From the NCBI RefSeq assembly GCF_022605525.1, contig NZ_JAKQYJ010000002.1, positions 310,001-374,000 on the forward strand: 64,000 nt of DNA, read 5' to 3'. Position 1 is the stretch's first letter, and the number at the start of each line of letters is the position of its first letter. Below, piece after piece: positions 15,984 through 26,464 of the stretch. The notes below the pieces were generated by a model, which had not been told where the DNA came from, ran no database searches, and saw only the letters and a list, made by a program, of their open reading frames with translations. Made by a program: the position numbers and the translations under genes. The stretch comes from Porphyrobacter sp. GA68. GTDB lineage: Bacteria > Pseudomonadota > Alphaproteobacteria > Sphingomonadales > Sphingomonadaceae.

Positions 15984-18827
15984 TCAAGCCCGTTCGGGAT
16001 TTGTCTGCAGTTCGCGCGGCGCGTTGTCCTCACCCAGACCCAAGGCCGCGGTCACGAGCGCGTCCTGTTCAACCTGGTGCCGCTTGGCATAACCGGTGGC
16101 GGGGGAGGCAGCGGCTTCGCGCCCGGCATAGATCGGTCGCAGTCCGATGTGCCCGGCCTGTGTGGCTGCGTCCTCGAGCAGACGATCGACGAAGAACCAG
16201 GCACCGTTGTTCTTCGGTTCTTCCTGACACCAGACGATTTCGCGCAGGTTCGTCATCCGCGCCAGCCGCTTGGCCAGCGGTTCGCCGGGCCAGGGGTAGA
16301 GCTGTTCGATGCGGACGACGGACACATCCTCCAGTTCCTCCTTGTCGCGCCGTTCCAGCAGGTCATAGGCGACCTTTCCGGAACACAGCACCAGGCGGCG
16401 AACCTTGTCGTCAGCCATTTCTTTCGTATCGCTGACAATGCGGCGGAAGTGGCTCTGCCCCATGAACTCCGCCGCCGCCGACTTCGCCATGGGGTGACGC
16501 AGCAGCGACTTCGGCGTCATGATGATCAGCGGCTTTCGAAAGGGTCGCAACATCTGCCGCCGCAATACATGGAAGTAGTTCGACGGTACGGTGATGTTGC
16601 ACACCTGGATATTGTCGCTTGCGCACAGTTGCAGGAACCGTTCAAGCCGCGCCGACGAGTGTTCCGGCCCTTGCCCCTCGTACCCGTGGGGCAACAGCAT
16701 CACGAGGCCGTTCGCGCGCAGCCACTTCGATTCGCCGCTGGCGATAAACTGATCGATCATGATCTGGGCGCCATTGGCGAAGTCGCCGAACTGCGCTTCC
16801 CACAGAACCAGTGTCTTTGGATCGGCCAGCGCAAATCCGTAGTCGAATCCCAGCACGCCGTATTCCGACAGCGGGCTGTCATAAACCTCGAACTTGCCGT
16901 GGGGCAGGGTGGCAAGAGGCACGTGCTTGCGCTCGCCCCGCTGGTCCACCCAGACGGCGTGCCGCTGGCTGAAGGTGCCCCGGCCGCTGTCCTGGCCCGA
17001 CAGGCGCACACCGTATCCTTCGGCAACCAGGCTACCGAAGGCGAGCGCTTCGGCAGTGGCCCAGTCGATACCCTCTCCGGTCGAAAACATCTCCCGCTTG
17101 GCATCGAGAACCCGGCGCAACGTGCGGTGGACGTCCAGATCGTCCGGCACGGTTGCGAGCGTCCTGCCGAGGCTGTCGAACAACTTCTTCTCGATGGCGG
17201 TGTCGACGTTCCGGCGCGAGGTTTCCGGATCCGCCGGCTTGTTTAGGCCGGCCCAGCGTCCCCCAAACCAATCCGCCGCGTTGGCGCGGTAATCGGGCGA
17301 TGCGGCGAACTCCTCGTTCAGGCGCCCGGTGAAGTCTGCCGCGGCGGCGGCGGCGAACTGTTCGTCAACGACGCCCTGTTCGACCAGCCGCTCATTGTAC
17401 AGAACGCTGACCTTGGGGTGTTTGCGGATGGCATCGTACATTACCGGCTGGGTGAAGCTCGGCTCGTCGCCTTCGTTATGGCCGAACCGGCGGTAACACC
17501 ACATGTCGATCACGATGTCGCGCCCGAACTTCTGCCGGTACTCGACGGCCAGCTTGCAGGCGAAAGTGACGGCTTCGGGATCGTCGCCGTTAACGTGCAG
17601 GATCGGCGCCTGCACGCCTTTGGCCACGTCACTGGGGTAAGGGGACGAACGGGCGAACTGCGGGGAGGTGGTAAAGCCGATCTGGTTGTTGATGATAAAG
17701 TGGATGCAACCGCCCGTATCGTAACCAGGCACGCCCGAGAAACCGAGGCATTCCCAGACGATGCCCTGTCCGGCGAAGGCGGCGTCCCCATGGATGAGAA
17801 CGGGCAGTACCTGCTGATGGCGGGTCAGATCGTCGCGGATCGCCTGCTGCGCGCGCGCCTTGCCCAGCACCACAGGGTTCACGGCCTCCAGGTGGGACGG
17901 GTTGGGAACCAGGCTCATGTGCACCGAGATGCCGTCGAATTCGCGGTCGGTGCTCGTGCCGAGGTGGTATTTCACGTCACCCGACCCGCCGACATCATCG
18001 GGGTTTGCGCTGCCGCCCTGGAATTCGTGGAAGATGACCCGGTACGGCTTGCCCATGACATTAGCGAGCACGTTCAGGCGGCCCCGGTGCGCCATGCCGT
18101 AGATGATCTCGCGTACGCCCAGCTGGCCACCGTATTTGATCACCGCCTCCAGCGCCGGGATCATGCTTTCCCCGCCGTCGAGGCCGAACCGCTTGGTGCC
18201 AACGTACTTGCGGCCAAGGAAGTTCTCGAACTCCTCGCCCCGGATCACCGCGGCCAGTATGGCCTTCTTGCCTTCCGGCGTGAACTGAATGGTGTCTTCG
18301 GGGCTTTCGAAGCGCTCTTGCAGGAAACGTCGTTCCTCCACATCGGCGATGTGCATATATTCAAGGCCGACTTTTCCGCAGTAATCCCGGTGCAGCAGTT
18401 CGCACAACTCGCGCGGAGTCACCCACTCGCGCCCGAGGTTGCCACCGACATACACGTCGCGGTCCAGCGCATGCTTGGGAAAGTGCCATTCCAGCTTGAG
18501 GTCGTCAGGCAACTCGCGCCGTGCGAGGCCCAGCGGGTCGAGATCGGCCGCGAGATGACCGCGCACGCGGTAGGTGCGGATCATCAGCATGGCGCGGATG
18601 CTGTCGTCCGCCGCCTGCTCGATAGCCTTGGGATCAACCGTCTTGCCCGCCTTGGCGGCCGCCTTCGCGACCGCCAGCTTCATGGCGGTGGGGTCAAGCG
18701 CCGCCGTCAGATCGTCGGCCGCGTCGGCGCCGGTCAGCGGCCAGCGCGGATTGCCCCACGAAGGGCCGGCCTGCGCCGCTTCCTGATCGGTCAGGGCGGG
18801 GAGGAAATCGTGCGCTTCGTTACCCAT
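15984..18827 (-). CDS. odhA: 2-oxoglutarate dehydrogenase E1 component
   Basis: Thiamine-diphosphate enzyme that decarboxylates 2-oxoglutarate and succinylates the E2 lipoyl group. Features include an N-terminal E2-binding segment, GMAHRGRLNVLANVMGKP, HGDAAFAGQGIVWECLGFS (ThDP/Mg site) and the C-terminal WCQEEPKNNGAW. Two ATGs lie six bases apart (18833 and 18827). AAAAGG is only one base before the first but seven before the second, so 18827 (MGNEAHDFLPAL, 947 residues) is preferred. It is followed by odhB after 9 nt and preceded by sucD by about 55 nt. Confidence 0.95.
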   Translation of the reverse strand: MGNEAHDFLPALTDQEAAQAGPSWGNPRWPLTGADAADDLTAALDPTAMKLAVAKAAAKAGKTVDPKAIEQAADDSIRAMLMIRTYRVRGHLAADLDPLGLARRELPDDLKLEWHFPKHALDRDVYVGGNLGREWVTPRELCELLHRDYCGKVGLEYMHIADVEERRFLQERFESPEDTIQFTPEGKKAILAAVIRGEEFENFLGRKYVGTKRFGLDGGESMIPALEAVIKYGGQLGVREIIYGMAHRGRLNVLANVMGKPYRVIFHEFQGGSANPDDVGGSGDVKYHLGTSTDREFDGISVHMSLVPNPSHLEAVNPVVLGKARAQQAIRDDLTRHQQVLPVLIHGDAAFAGQGIVWECLGFSGVPGYDTGGCIHFIINNQIGFTTSPQFARSSPYPSDVAKGVQAPILHVNGDDPEAVTFACKLAVEYRQKFGRDIVIDMWCYRRFGHNEGDEPSFTQPVMYDAIRKHPKVSVLYNERLVEQGVVDEQFAAAAAADFTGRLNEEFAASPDYRANAADWFGGRWAGLNKPADPETSRRNVDTAIEKKLFDSLGRTLATVPDDLDVHRTLRRVLDAKREMFSTGEGIDWATAEALAFGSLVAEGYGVRLSGQDSGRGTFSQRHAVWVDQRGERKHVPLATLPHGKFEVYDSPLSEYGVLGFDYGFALADPKTLVLWEAQFGDFANGAQIMIDQFIASGESKWLRANGLVMLLPHGYEGQGPEHSSARLERFLQLCASDNIQVCNITVPSNYFHVLRRQMLRPFRKPLIIMTPKSLLRHPMAKSAAAEFMGQSHFRRIVSDTKEMADDKVRRLVLCSGKVAYDLLERRDKEELEDVSVVRIEQLYPWPGEPLAKRLARMTNLREIVWCQEEPKNNGAWFFVDRLLEDAATQAGHIGLRPIYAGREAAASPATGYAKRHQVEQDALVTAALGLGEDNAPRELQTNPERA

Positions 18828-18882
18828 GGTCATACCTTTTCAACCGCCGTCTCCGGCGATCGTTCGCCGGCTGCGCCAGCCC

Positions 18883-19773
18883 TCAGGCCAGCTCTTTCAA
18901 CAGAGCGTCCAGCGTGGTGCCCAGTTCCGACGGCGATTGCGCAACGCGGATGCCGGCATCCTCCATCGCGGCGATCTTGTCCTCCGCACCGCCCTGGCCG
19001 CCCGAGACGATCGCGCCGGCATGACCCATGCGGCGTCCCGGAGGTGCGGTGCGCCCGGCGATGAAGCCGACCATCGGCTTGGAGCGGCCCTTGGCGCGCT
19101 GTTCCTTGATGAAGGCGGCTGCCTCTTCTTCCGCGGAGCCGCCGATCTCGCCGATCATGATGATCGACTTGGTTTCGTCGTCCGACAGGAACAGGTCGAG
19201 CACGTCGATAAAATTGGTGCCGTTCACCGGATCGCCGCCGATGCCGACCGCCGTCGTCTGGCCAAGACCCACGGCGGTGGTCTGGTGCACCGCTTCGTAG
19301 GTCAGGGTGCCGGAACGCGAGACGACGCCCACGCTGCCCTTCTTGAAGATGGAGCCGGGCATGATCCCGATCTTGCACTCGCCCGGCGTCAGCACGCCGG
19401 GGCAGTTCGGGCCGATCAGCCGCGAGCTGGAGCCGGTCAGCGCCCGCTTCACCCGAACCATGTCGAGCACCGGGATGCCTTCGGTGATGGTCACGATCAG
19501 CGGGATTTCCGCGTCGATCGCTTCCAGGATCGAGTCCGCGGCGAACGGCGGCGGGACGTAGATCACGGATGCCGTCGCGCCGGTTTCCGCCTTCGCCTCG
19601 GCCACGGTGTTGAACACCGGCAGGCCGATATGCGTGGTGCCGCCTTTGCCCGGCGTCACCCCGGCCACCATCTGCGTCCTGTAACCGAGCGCCTGTTGCG
19701 TGTGGAAAGTGCCGGTTTCGCCGGTCATCCCCTGGGTGATTACCTTCGTGTTCTTGTCGACGAGGATAGACAT
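18883..19773 (-). CDS. sucD: Succinyl-CoA ligase subunit alpha
   Basis: With SucC it makes succinate and ATP/GTP from succinyl-CoA. From the ATG at 19773 the product has 296 residues, starting [19 protein letters not shown], with the CoA-binding fold, [11 protein letters not shown] and the C-terminal [13 protein letters not shown] holding the phospho-histidine. The frame is open to 19836, but the extra residues do not fit the family. The ATG overlaps by one base the stop of the small gene upstream. The partner sucC, usually adjacent, is not in this window. Confidence 0.95.
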   Translation of the reverse strand: MSILVDKNTKVITQGMTGETGTFHTQQALGYRTQMVAGVTPGKGGTTHIGLPVFNTVAEAKAETGATASVIYVPPPFAADSILEAIDAEIPLIVTITEGIPVLDMVRVKRALTGSSSRLIGPNCPGVLTPGECKIGIMPGSIFKKGSVGVVSRSGTLTYEAVHQTTAVGLGQTTAVGIGGDPVNGTNFIDVLDLFLSDDETKSIIMIGEIGGSAEEEAAAFIKEQRAKGRSKPMVGFIAGRTAPPGRRMGHAGAIVSGGQGGAEDKIAAMEDAGIRVAQSPSELGTTLDALLKELA

Positions 19774-20080
19774 TAACGATTTCCCGTAAAAGTGACCAAA
19801 ACGTCGGGCGTGCTTCGCCCGAAACGATACTCGCAAGTAAAAGGTAAATCCGTCTCACCGGACGTGGGCCAACGAGCGACGAGCAATTTCGCGTCAAAGT
19901 TGACAGTGGTATCGCGCTCGACCCAGGCAGACGCGTTTAAGTCAATGCCTGTTTCCTGCTCGTGCGCCGCTGCAAGACACGCCTCGATCACCTGAAGATC
20001 TGTGGGACGGTTGCTGCCGACATCATCGCATCCGATCGCCACGAGCGGGGAAAGGAACATCAAGGCGCACCTTCGCGGCA

Positions 20081-20081
<1 letters not shown>
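19773..20081 (-). CDS. Small lipoprotein-like protein between mdh and sucD
   Basis: Not recognised. It has 102 residues beginning [18 protein letters not shown], which reads as a signal with a possible (imperfect) lipobox at Cys18. The mature part has Cys35 in [10 protein letters not shown] and Cys83 in FTCEYRFG, which may pair, and ends [10 protein letters not shown]. The start ATG shares one base with the mdh TGA, and its TAA shares one base with the sucD ATG. It therefore fills the whole interval with overlaps on both sides, strong evidence for a real translated gene. A start at Met8 is possible. Confidence 0.75.
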
Positions 20082-21139
<1,058 letters not shown>

Positions 21140-21231
21140 CTAGGCGGGTGAAGTGGGGATTGCAACCGCCAATCCAAGCCGCTCGAAGCAGAGTGGTTGC
21201 TGTTGCGACGCGGTTGCAATAACGGCTCTTA

Positions 21232-21567
21232 CTACAATTGCCGCTCTCCTGCGGGGGCGGCGTCATTATCGTATCTTTGCCGGTCTGAACGGTTGTGGCG
21301 GGCCGGCGCATCGAAGTGTTCGCGGATCGCCAGCCATCGTTCTTCTGCCGGCCGGTCGCCGTGCCGTTCCGCCTGCCAGCACGCCAGCCGGGCGATGTTG
21401 CCGGCCGCCGCGCCATAGCGCGCGAACAGGCGCAGCGCTTCTGTCAGGGATGCCGGCCACACGCCGGCATCGTTGTCATTGGCAGCATGCGGGCGCGCTG
21501 TGCGTCGAAATGCGGAGTGCGGGGAACTGGCTCCGCCAAAAGGTGCGGAGTCACTACGCTTCGACAT
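21232..21567 (-). CDS. Small protein with an ANDN motif, unknown function
   Basis: A 111-residue product with a basic N-terminus, the short motif ARPHAANDNDAG (AANDN is frequent in small alphaproteobacterial proteins) and a helical region ALRLFARYGAAAGNIARLACWQ followed by ERWLAIREHFD. This pattern resembles small sphingomonad proteins I have seen but cannot name. No clear ribosome site precedes the ATG at 21567, so the start is uncertain. It lies upstream of mdh on the same strand, and divergently from the cobalamin riboswitch. Confidence 0.55.
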   Translation of the reverse strand: MSKRSDSAPFGGASSPHSAFRRTARPHAANDNDAGVWPASLTEALRLFARYGAAAGNIARLACWQAERHGDRPAEERWLAIREHFDAPARHNRSDRQRYDNDAAPAGERQL

Positions 21568-21724
21568 AAAGAGGGGGATACCTTTTGTTGCAGTGCGGGC
21601 GTCCGGCGGGTTGTAGGCGCATCGGTGCTAATTTCCTGTTCCGCAAAGAGGTTTCGAGAAGGTTAAGCGGCCATTCCGGGCCACTTGCCCGTTGCCGGAG
21701 GCAGAGCTAAGGAGAGGCACGTCA

Positions 21725-21900
21725 TGGGTTGCCTGCGGCTACGCGGGCCGAAGAGGGAAGCGGGTGCGAGACCCGCGCTGCCCCCGCAACTGTGACCGGC
21801 GAGCACCGTCTCATCATGCCACTGTTCCTGCGCCGCAGCCGGGACGGGAAGGCGGGGCGGATGCGTTGACCCGGCGAGTCAGGAGACCTGCCCGTGACTG
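21725..21900 (+). promoter_or_regulatory. Cobalamin (B12) riboswitch controlling the btu operon
   Basis: The conserved aptamer core GCTGCCCCCGCAACTGTGA is at 21777-21795, preceded by a GAGGGAAGCGGGTGCGA helix strand. ATGCCACTG follows at about 21817-21825 and GGGAAGGCGGGG at 21846-21857, and the B12-box element AGTCAGGAGACCTGCC is at 21877-21892. All blocks are in the right order and spacing for the AdoCbl riboswitch. About 100 nt separate it from the btuB start. Such switches normally reduce btuB expression when cobalamin is plentiful. The rest of the 435-nt gap (21568-21724 and 21901-22003) shows no gene. Confidence 0.93.
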
Positions 21901-22003
21901 TCGTACCGCTTGCCGGGCGGGGTGTACCGGAGGCAGCGATTGCCCGCCTGACGCGGCGGGTCTTCGTCATGGGCGACTTTCGCGCGTGTGATGGAGATTG
22001 GAA

Positions 22004-23881
22004 ATGCGAAAACTTGCCTGCCTGCTGGCGGTATCATCCGCGTTGGCCGCGCCTGCCTGGGCGCAAGATGGCGAACCCATAATCTTTGCCTTGGACCGAG
22101 TTTCGCCGGACACGATCACCGTGACCGCCACGGGCGTTCGCACCGACATTGCGAACACCGGGCAGGCGATCACGCTGATCGGGCGGGCCGAGATCGAGCA
22201 GGTCCAGGGCGCCGATGTGGAGAGGGTTCTGCGCCGCGTTCCGTCCGCCACCCTCACCCGCAGCGGGCCTGTCGGGGCGTTCACCTCGCTGTCGCTGCGC
22301 GGCGCTTCGGGTGATCAGTTGCTGGTGCTGGTTGACGGGGTGCGCGTTGCGGACCCGGCGGCTCCGGCGGGCGGGTTCGATTTCGGCAACCTGCTGACCG
22401 GTACGATGGACAAGCTCGACATCCTGCGCGGTTCGAACAGCACGATCTGGGGCTCCGACGCAGTGGGCGGGGTAGTCGACGTGACCACCCGGCGCACATC
22501 GGGCGCGGAAGCGGCGGTGGAATATGGTTCGCGGGGCACGTTGTTCGGCAACGCGGCCGCCGGCCTGGAAGGCGACCGCTACTTCGCCAGCGTGACGGGC
22601 GGGTGGCTGCGGACCGGCGGCTTCTCCGCCGCCGCGGGCGGAACCGAACGCGACGGTTTTCGGCAGGGTTCGCTGGGCGGCGCCGTGTTCTTTGACGCGA
22701 CCGACCAGATAGAGGTGTTCGCAACCGGCCGCTACGCGCGCGGCAATCTCGACATCGACGGGTTTTCGTTCGCACCACCGTTCCTGCCGGTGGACACCAG
22801 CGAGCGGCAGGTGACGCGGCAGTATTCCGGTGCGGTCGGTGCTGCCTATTACGGAACGGACCTGACCCTGCGCGGCTTCTGGTCGCTGGCCGATACCGCA
22901 CGCGAGAACTTCGCATCGCCGGCCGCGCCGCAGCCCGACTTTGCCAGCGACGGTCACTCCGAGAGGCTCAGCCTGCGGGGCGAGTACCGGCTGATCGGCG
23001 GGCTGGCCCTCTCCTTCGGAGCGGAGCGGGAGTGGACTGACTACCGCACCACCTTCACCCAGCGGGCAGAGACAGCCATCACCGGTGCTTACACCCAGCT
23101 CGGCTGGGTGCTGGGAGGACTGGCGGTCCATGCCGGAGCGCGGATCGACGCGCACGAACGGTTCGGCAGCGAGTGGAGTTTTGGCGGGGACGTCAGCTAT
23201 GTCGTGGCGCGTGACTGGCGTGTGAAGGCCAGCGTTGGCGAGGGATTCAAGGCGCCCACCCTGTTCCAGCTGTTTTCCGACTTCGGCAATGAAGCGTTGC
23301 AGCCGGAACGTTCCACCAGCTTCGATATCGGCGTGGAGCGAGGTTCCCGTGGCGGGCCGCTGCACTTTGCGCTGACCGCGTTTCGCCGGAACAGCGAGGC
23401 CCTTATCGATTTCGCCTTCACCGATGATCGCCCGAACGGCGGCTATTTCAACATCGGGCGGGCGCGGGCGCAGGGCGTGGAGCTTGAGTTGGGCACGCGG
23501 CTGTCGGAGCGGATGTCGGCGGGCGCGGTGTATGCGCTGATCGACACGCAGGACCGCACCGCTGGCGTTGCCGGAGTTGGTAACGAGCTGCCTCGGCGGC
23601 CGCGCCACGCGGGCACTGTCTATGCCGACTGGCAAACGCCGGTGGCAGGTATCGGCCTCGGAGCCGATGTCCGGCTCGTCGGCGACAGTTTCGATGACCG
23701 GGCAAACCTGCGCCCGATCGACGGGCACGCGGTTGCGGACCTGCGCGCCAGCATACCTGTAGGCGAGCGGCTGGAGCTGTTCGGTCGGGTGGAGAACCTG
23801 TTCGGTGCGGAATACCAGACTGTGCTCGGCTATGCTCAACCGGGCCGCGGTGTCTTTGCCGGAGTAAGGCTGCGGCGGTGA
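22004..23881 (+). CDS. btuB: TonB-dependent outer membrane receptor, vitamin B12 type
   Basis: Imports cobalamin across the outer membrane, energised by TonB. From the ATG at 22004 (GGAG at 21993) the protein has 625 residues, with a signal MRKLACLLAVSSALAAPAWA. A TonB-box-like DTITVTATG follows at about residue 38, then a plug domain with RGASGDQLLVLVDGVR and RGSNSTIWGSDAVGG, and a barrel ending in FAGVRLRR. A TTG start at 21998 is possible but poorer. The B12 riboswitch just upstream and the btuFCD genes downstream support cobalamin as ligand. Confidence 0.93.
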   Translation: MRKLACLLAVSSALAAPAWAQDGEPIIFALDRVSPDTITVTATGVRTDIANTGQAITLIGRAEIEQVQGADVERVLRRVPSATLTRSGPVGAFTSLSLRGASGDQLLVLVDGVRVADPAAPAGGFDFGNLLTGTMDKLDILRGSNSTIWGSDAVGGVVDVTTRRTSGAEAAVEYGSRGTLFGNAAAGLEGDRYFASVTGGWLRTGGFSAAAGGTERDGFRQGSLGGAVFFDATDQIEVFATGRYARGNLDIDGFSFAPPFLPVDTSERQVTRQYSGAVGAAYYGTDLTLRGFWSLADTARENFASPAAPQPDFASDGHSERLSLRGEYRLIGGLALSFGAEREWTDYRTTFTQRAETAITGAYTQLGWVLGGLAVHAGARIDAHERFGSEWSFGGDVSYVVARDWRVKASVGEGFKAPTLFQLFSDFGNEALQPERSTSFDIGVERGSRGGPLHFALTAFRRNSEALIDFAFTDDRPNGGYFNIGRARAQGVELELGTRLSERMSAGAVYALIDTQDRTAGVAGVGNELPRRPRHAGTVYADWQTPVAGIGLGADVRLVGDSFDDRANLRPIDGHAVADLRASIPVGERLELFGRVENLFGAEYQTVLGYAQPGRGVFAGVRLRR

Positions 23882-24711
23882 GATTTTCGCTACTCCTTGC
23901 CGGGTTGCTGCTGGCGGGTTGCGGCTGGAACGGACCGGTGGGGCGGACGCACGAGCAGGCAGGCAGGCCAACTGTGGTCAGCCTGAACCCATGCGTCGAT
24001 GCCGTGCTGGTGGAGGTGGCGGACCCGCGCCAGGTGCTCGCGCTGTCGCACTGGAGCGGTGATCCCGCGTCGAGTTCGCTGCCGCAGGAGCTTGCCCGGC
24101 GATATGCCGTGACCGGCGGCACGGTCGAGGAAGTGCTGGCGCTGGGGCCGGACCTTGTGCTGGCGAGCAGCTTTCTCGACCCGGCTACCCGTGACGCGCT
24201 CGATCGGCTCGGCGTCCGGGTGGAGCTGTTCGGGATCGCGGGCACACTGGCCGAGAGTAAAGCGCAGGTTCGGCGGATCGCCGCGCTGATCGGCAGCCCG
24301 GCGGCTGGCGAGCGGCTGGTCGGGCGGATGCGCCTGGCGGTGGCTGATGCCGCGCCGCCGGCGGGCGCACAGCCGGTCGACACGGTGCTGTGGCAGCCCG
24401 GCGGCATCGTTCCGGGGCGCGGGACGCTGGTGGCCGAACTGCTGGAGCGTACGGGCTTCGCCAATGGCGCCGCCGCGCGTGGTTACAGGCAGGCGGATTA
24501 CCTGCCGCTGGAAGCGGTGGTCGCAGATCCGCCGGAACTGCTGCTGGTGGCGGGCCACGATCCGGGTCAGGTGCATCCCGTGCTGGACGCACTGCCAGGC
24601 ATGACCCGCACGAAGCTTGATCCGGCGCTGCTGTATTGCGGCGGCCCCACGGTGGTGCGCGCGGCGCAGCGGCTGGCGGCGCTCAGACGGACGATGGAGG
24701 CCCAGCGGTGA
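23878..24711 (+). CDS. btuF: Periplasmic cobalamin-binding lipoprotein, BtuF-like
   Basis: Substrate-binding protein of a type II ABC importer. The 277-residue product starts at GTG 23878, overlapping the btuB stop by 4 nt. It has a lipoprotein signal with lipobox LLLAGC (Cys15), then the helical-backbone binding fold with RPTVVSLNPCVDAVLVEVAD and GTVEEVLALGPDLVLASSF, as in BtuF/FhuD-type proteins. It should be anchored in the inner membrane facing the periplasm and deliver cobalamin to BtuCD. Sequence alone would not exclude another metal chelate; the riboswitch and btuB decide it. Confidence 0.88.
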   Translation: MRFSLLLAGLLLAGCGWNGPVGRTHEQAGRPTVVSLNPCVDAVLVEVADPRQVLALSHWSGDPASSSLPQELARRYAVTGGTVEEVLALGPDLVLASSFLDPATRDALDRLGVRVELFGIAGTLAESKAQVRRIAALIGSPAAGERLVGRMRLAVADAAPPAGAQPVDTVLWQPGGIVPGRGTLVAELLERTGFANGAAARGYRQADYLPLEAVVADPPELLLVAGHDPGQVHPVLDALPGMTRTKLDPALLYCGGPTVVRAAQRLAALRRTMEAQR

Positions 24712-25688
24712 GCCGTGCGACAGCGATCTTCGCCGCGCTGCTGGCTCTGGCGCTGCCCCTGTCGCTGCTGGCAGGACGGGTGTGGCTGAACCCGGCGGAG
24801 GTCCCCAACACCGCGCTCATCCTGACCGAATTGCGCCTGCCGCGCGCCTTGCTGGCGATCATCATCGGCGCAGGGCTGGGCATGGCGGGGGCGGCGATGC
24901 AGGGCTATCTGCGCAATCCGCTGGCCGATCCCGGCCTGTTCGGCATCGCGCCGAGCGCCGCGCTGGGCGCGGTGGCGGCGCTGTGGCTGGGCCGGGAGGC
25001 GGGGTTCGCCGCAGGCACCTGGGCCGTTCCGCTGTTCGCGCTCGCCGGCGCGGGCGGGGCGATGGCGGTGCTTGCGCTCATTGCGGGGAGGACGCCGCCG
25101 GGGCTGGGCCGGGGCATCGCGCTGTTCACCCTCGCCGGGCTGATGATCTCCAGCCTGGCGGGCGCCCTGACCGCGCTGGCCATCAGCCTTGCACCCAACG
25201 CCTTCGTGATGAGCGAGATCGTGCTGTGGCTGAACGGCGCGCTGACCGATCGCGGTTGGCGCGAGGTATGGCTTGCCGCGCCGCTCGTGGCGCTGGGCGG
25301 CGCACTGTTGTGGCAGGCGCGGGACGCATTGGATGGATTGACGCTGGGAGGGGAGGTGGCGCGTTCGCTCGGCGTCGATCCGCGCCGGCTGCTGTGGCTG
25401 CTGGTGGCCGGCGTCGGGCTGACCGTTGGGGCGGGCGTGGCGGTGGCCGGGATCATCGGCTTCGTCGGACTGGTCGTCCCTCACCTCGTGCGCCCGCTGA
25501 CGGACGAGCGGCCTTCGCAACTGCTGCTGCCGAGCGCGCTGGCGGGCGCGCTGCTGGTGCTGGTCGCGGACAGCGTGGTGCGCGTGCTGCCACTGGTCGT
25601 CGAACTCAGGCTGGGTATCGCCCTCAGCCTTGTCGGAGCGCCGTTCTTCCTGTGGCTGTTGCTGCGGCTGCGACGGGGGTGGGCATGA
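24708..25688 (+). CDS. btuC: Cobalamin ABC transporter permease, BtuC-like
   Basis: Inner-membrane permease of the FecCD/BtuC family. From GTG 24708, which overlaps the btuF stop by 4 nt, the protein has 326 residues and about ten hydrophobic segments. It shows the family motifs LRLPRALLAIIIGAGLGMAG, GYLRNPLADPGLFG and the coupling-helix region ending GFVGLVVPHLVRPLT. The frame extends upstream to 24636, but that would run deep into btuF. It pairs with BtuD as a dimer. Confidence 0.92.
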   Translation: MSRATAIFAALLALALPLSLLAGRVWLNPAEVPNTALILTELRLPRALLAIIIGAGLGMAGAAMQGYLRNPLADPGLFGIAPSAALGAVAALWLGREAGFAAGTWAVPLFALAGAGGAMAVLALIAGRTPPGLGRGIALFTLAGLMISSLAGALTALAISLAPNAFVMSEIVLWLNGALTDRGWREVWLAAPLVALGGALLWQARDALDGLTLGGEVARSLGVDPRRLLWLLVAGVGLTVGAGVAVAGIIGFVGLVVPHLVRPLTDERPSQLLLPSALAGALLVLVADSVVRVLPLVVELRLGIALSLVGAPFFLWLLLRLRRGWA

Positions 25689-26431
25689 CGCTGACGGCGG
25701 AGGCGCTTATGCTGACAGGGAGGTTGCAGCGTGTCAGCGCCGCCTTCATGCCCGGTCACATCACCGCCATCTGCGGCCCCAACGGCGCGGGCAAGTCGAG
25801 CCTGCTGCATGCCCTTGCCGGGTTGCTGTCACCGGCCAGCGGGACGGTTCGGCTGGATGGCGCGCCGCTGGCACAGATGCGGGCGAGGGAGCGGGCCCGG
25901 CGGATCGGCTTTCTGCCGCAAAGCGCGGAGGTCGCCTGGGACGTTCCGGTGCGCAGCCTTGTTGCGCTGGGCCGGATGCCGCACGGCGACCGCTCATCGC
26001 CGCCAGTCGACGCCGCGCTGGCGGCCATGGACCTACAGCACGTTGCGCAGCGGCGGGTGCTGACCCTGTCCGGGGGCGAGCGGGCGCGGGTGCTGCTGGC
26101 ACGGGTGCTGGCGGGGGAACCGCGCTGGATCCTCGCGGACGAGCCGCTGGCCGCGCTGGACCTTGCCCATCAGGCGGCCATGCTGCGCCACTTCCGCACG
26201 TCGGCTGCTGCGGGAACAGGTGTGGTGCTGGTCCTGCACGACCTGGCGGCGGCGATGAACCATGCCGACCGGGTGCTGGTGCTAACCCAGGGAGCGGTGG
26301 CGGCGGATGGCTCGCCCGATCACGCGCTGGACGCGGCGGTAATCAAACGGGTGTGGAACGTTGATGCGCAATGGATTGGCGACACTGGCGCGCGTGCCCT
26401 CGTGACGATGGGGCGGGGCGGTTCGAGTTGA
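25685..26431 (+). CDS. btuD: Cobalamin ABC transporter ATP-binding protein, BtuD-like
   Basis: ATPase that powers BtuC. The ATG at 25685 overlaps the btuC stop by 4 nt and gives 248 residues. Walker A is GPNGAGKSS (31-39), the signature LSGGERA (129-135) and Walker B ILADEP (150-155), followed by the H-loop LVLHDLAAAMNHADR. The first few residues form a very short first strand compared with related ATPases. The open frame reaches back to 24617, but those residues belong to btuC read out of frame. Confidence 0.92.
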   Translation: MTLTAEALMLTGRLQRVSAAFMPGHITAICGPNGAGKSSLLHALAGLLSPASGTVRLDGAPLAQMRARERARRIGFLPQSAEVAWDVPVRSLVALGRMPHGDRSSPPVDAALAAMDLQHVAQRRVLTLSGGERARVLLARVLAGEPRWILADEPLAALDLAHQAAMLRHFRTSAAAGTGVVLVLHDLAAAMNHADRVLVLTQGAVAADGSPDHALDAAVIKRVWNVDAQWIGDTGARALVTMGRGGSS

Positions 26432-26464
26432 TGCGACCAGGCCGCGCACAGGTTACGTGAGGGC

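Noticed and set aside
15573-17246. Plus-strand frame of 557 codons opposite odhB and odhA
   Set aside because: Antisense to conserved TCA genes, no recognisable motifs; a shadow of biased codon use.
22034-23971. Minus-strand frame of 645 codons opposite btuB
   Set aside because: Antisense shadow of a TonB receptor, no start site and no domain.
24617-26431. Single 604-codon frame that could be read as a fused permease-ATPase
   Set aside because: Only the part from 25685 looks like an ATPase; upstream the text is btuC read out of frame, and btuC has its own frame and start.
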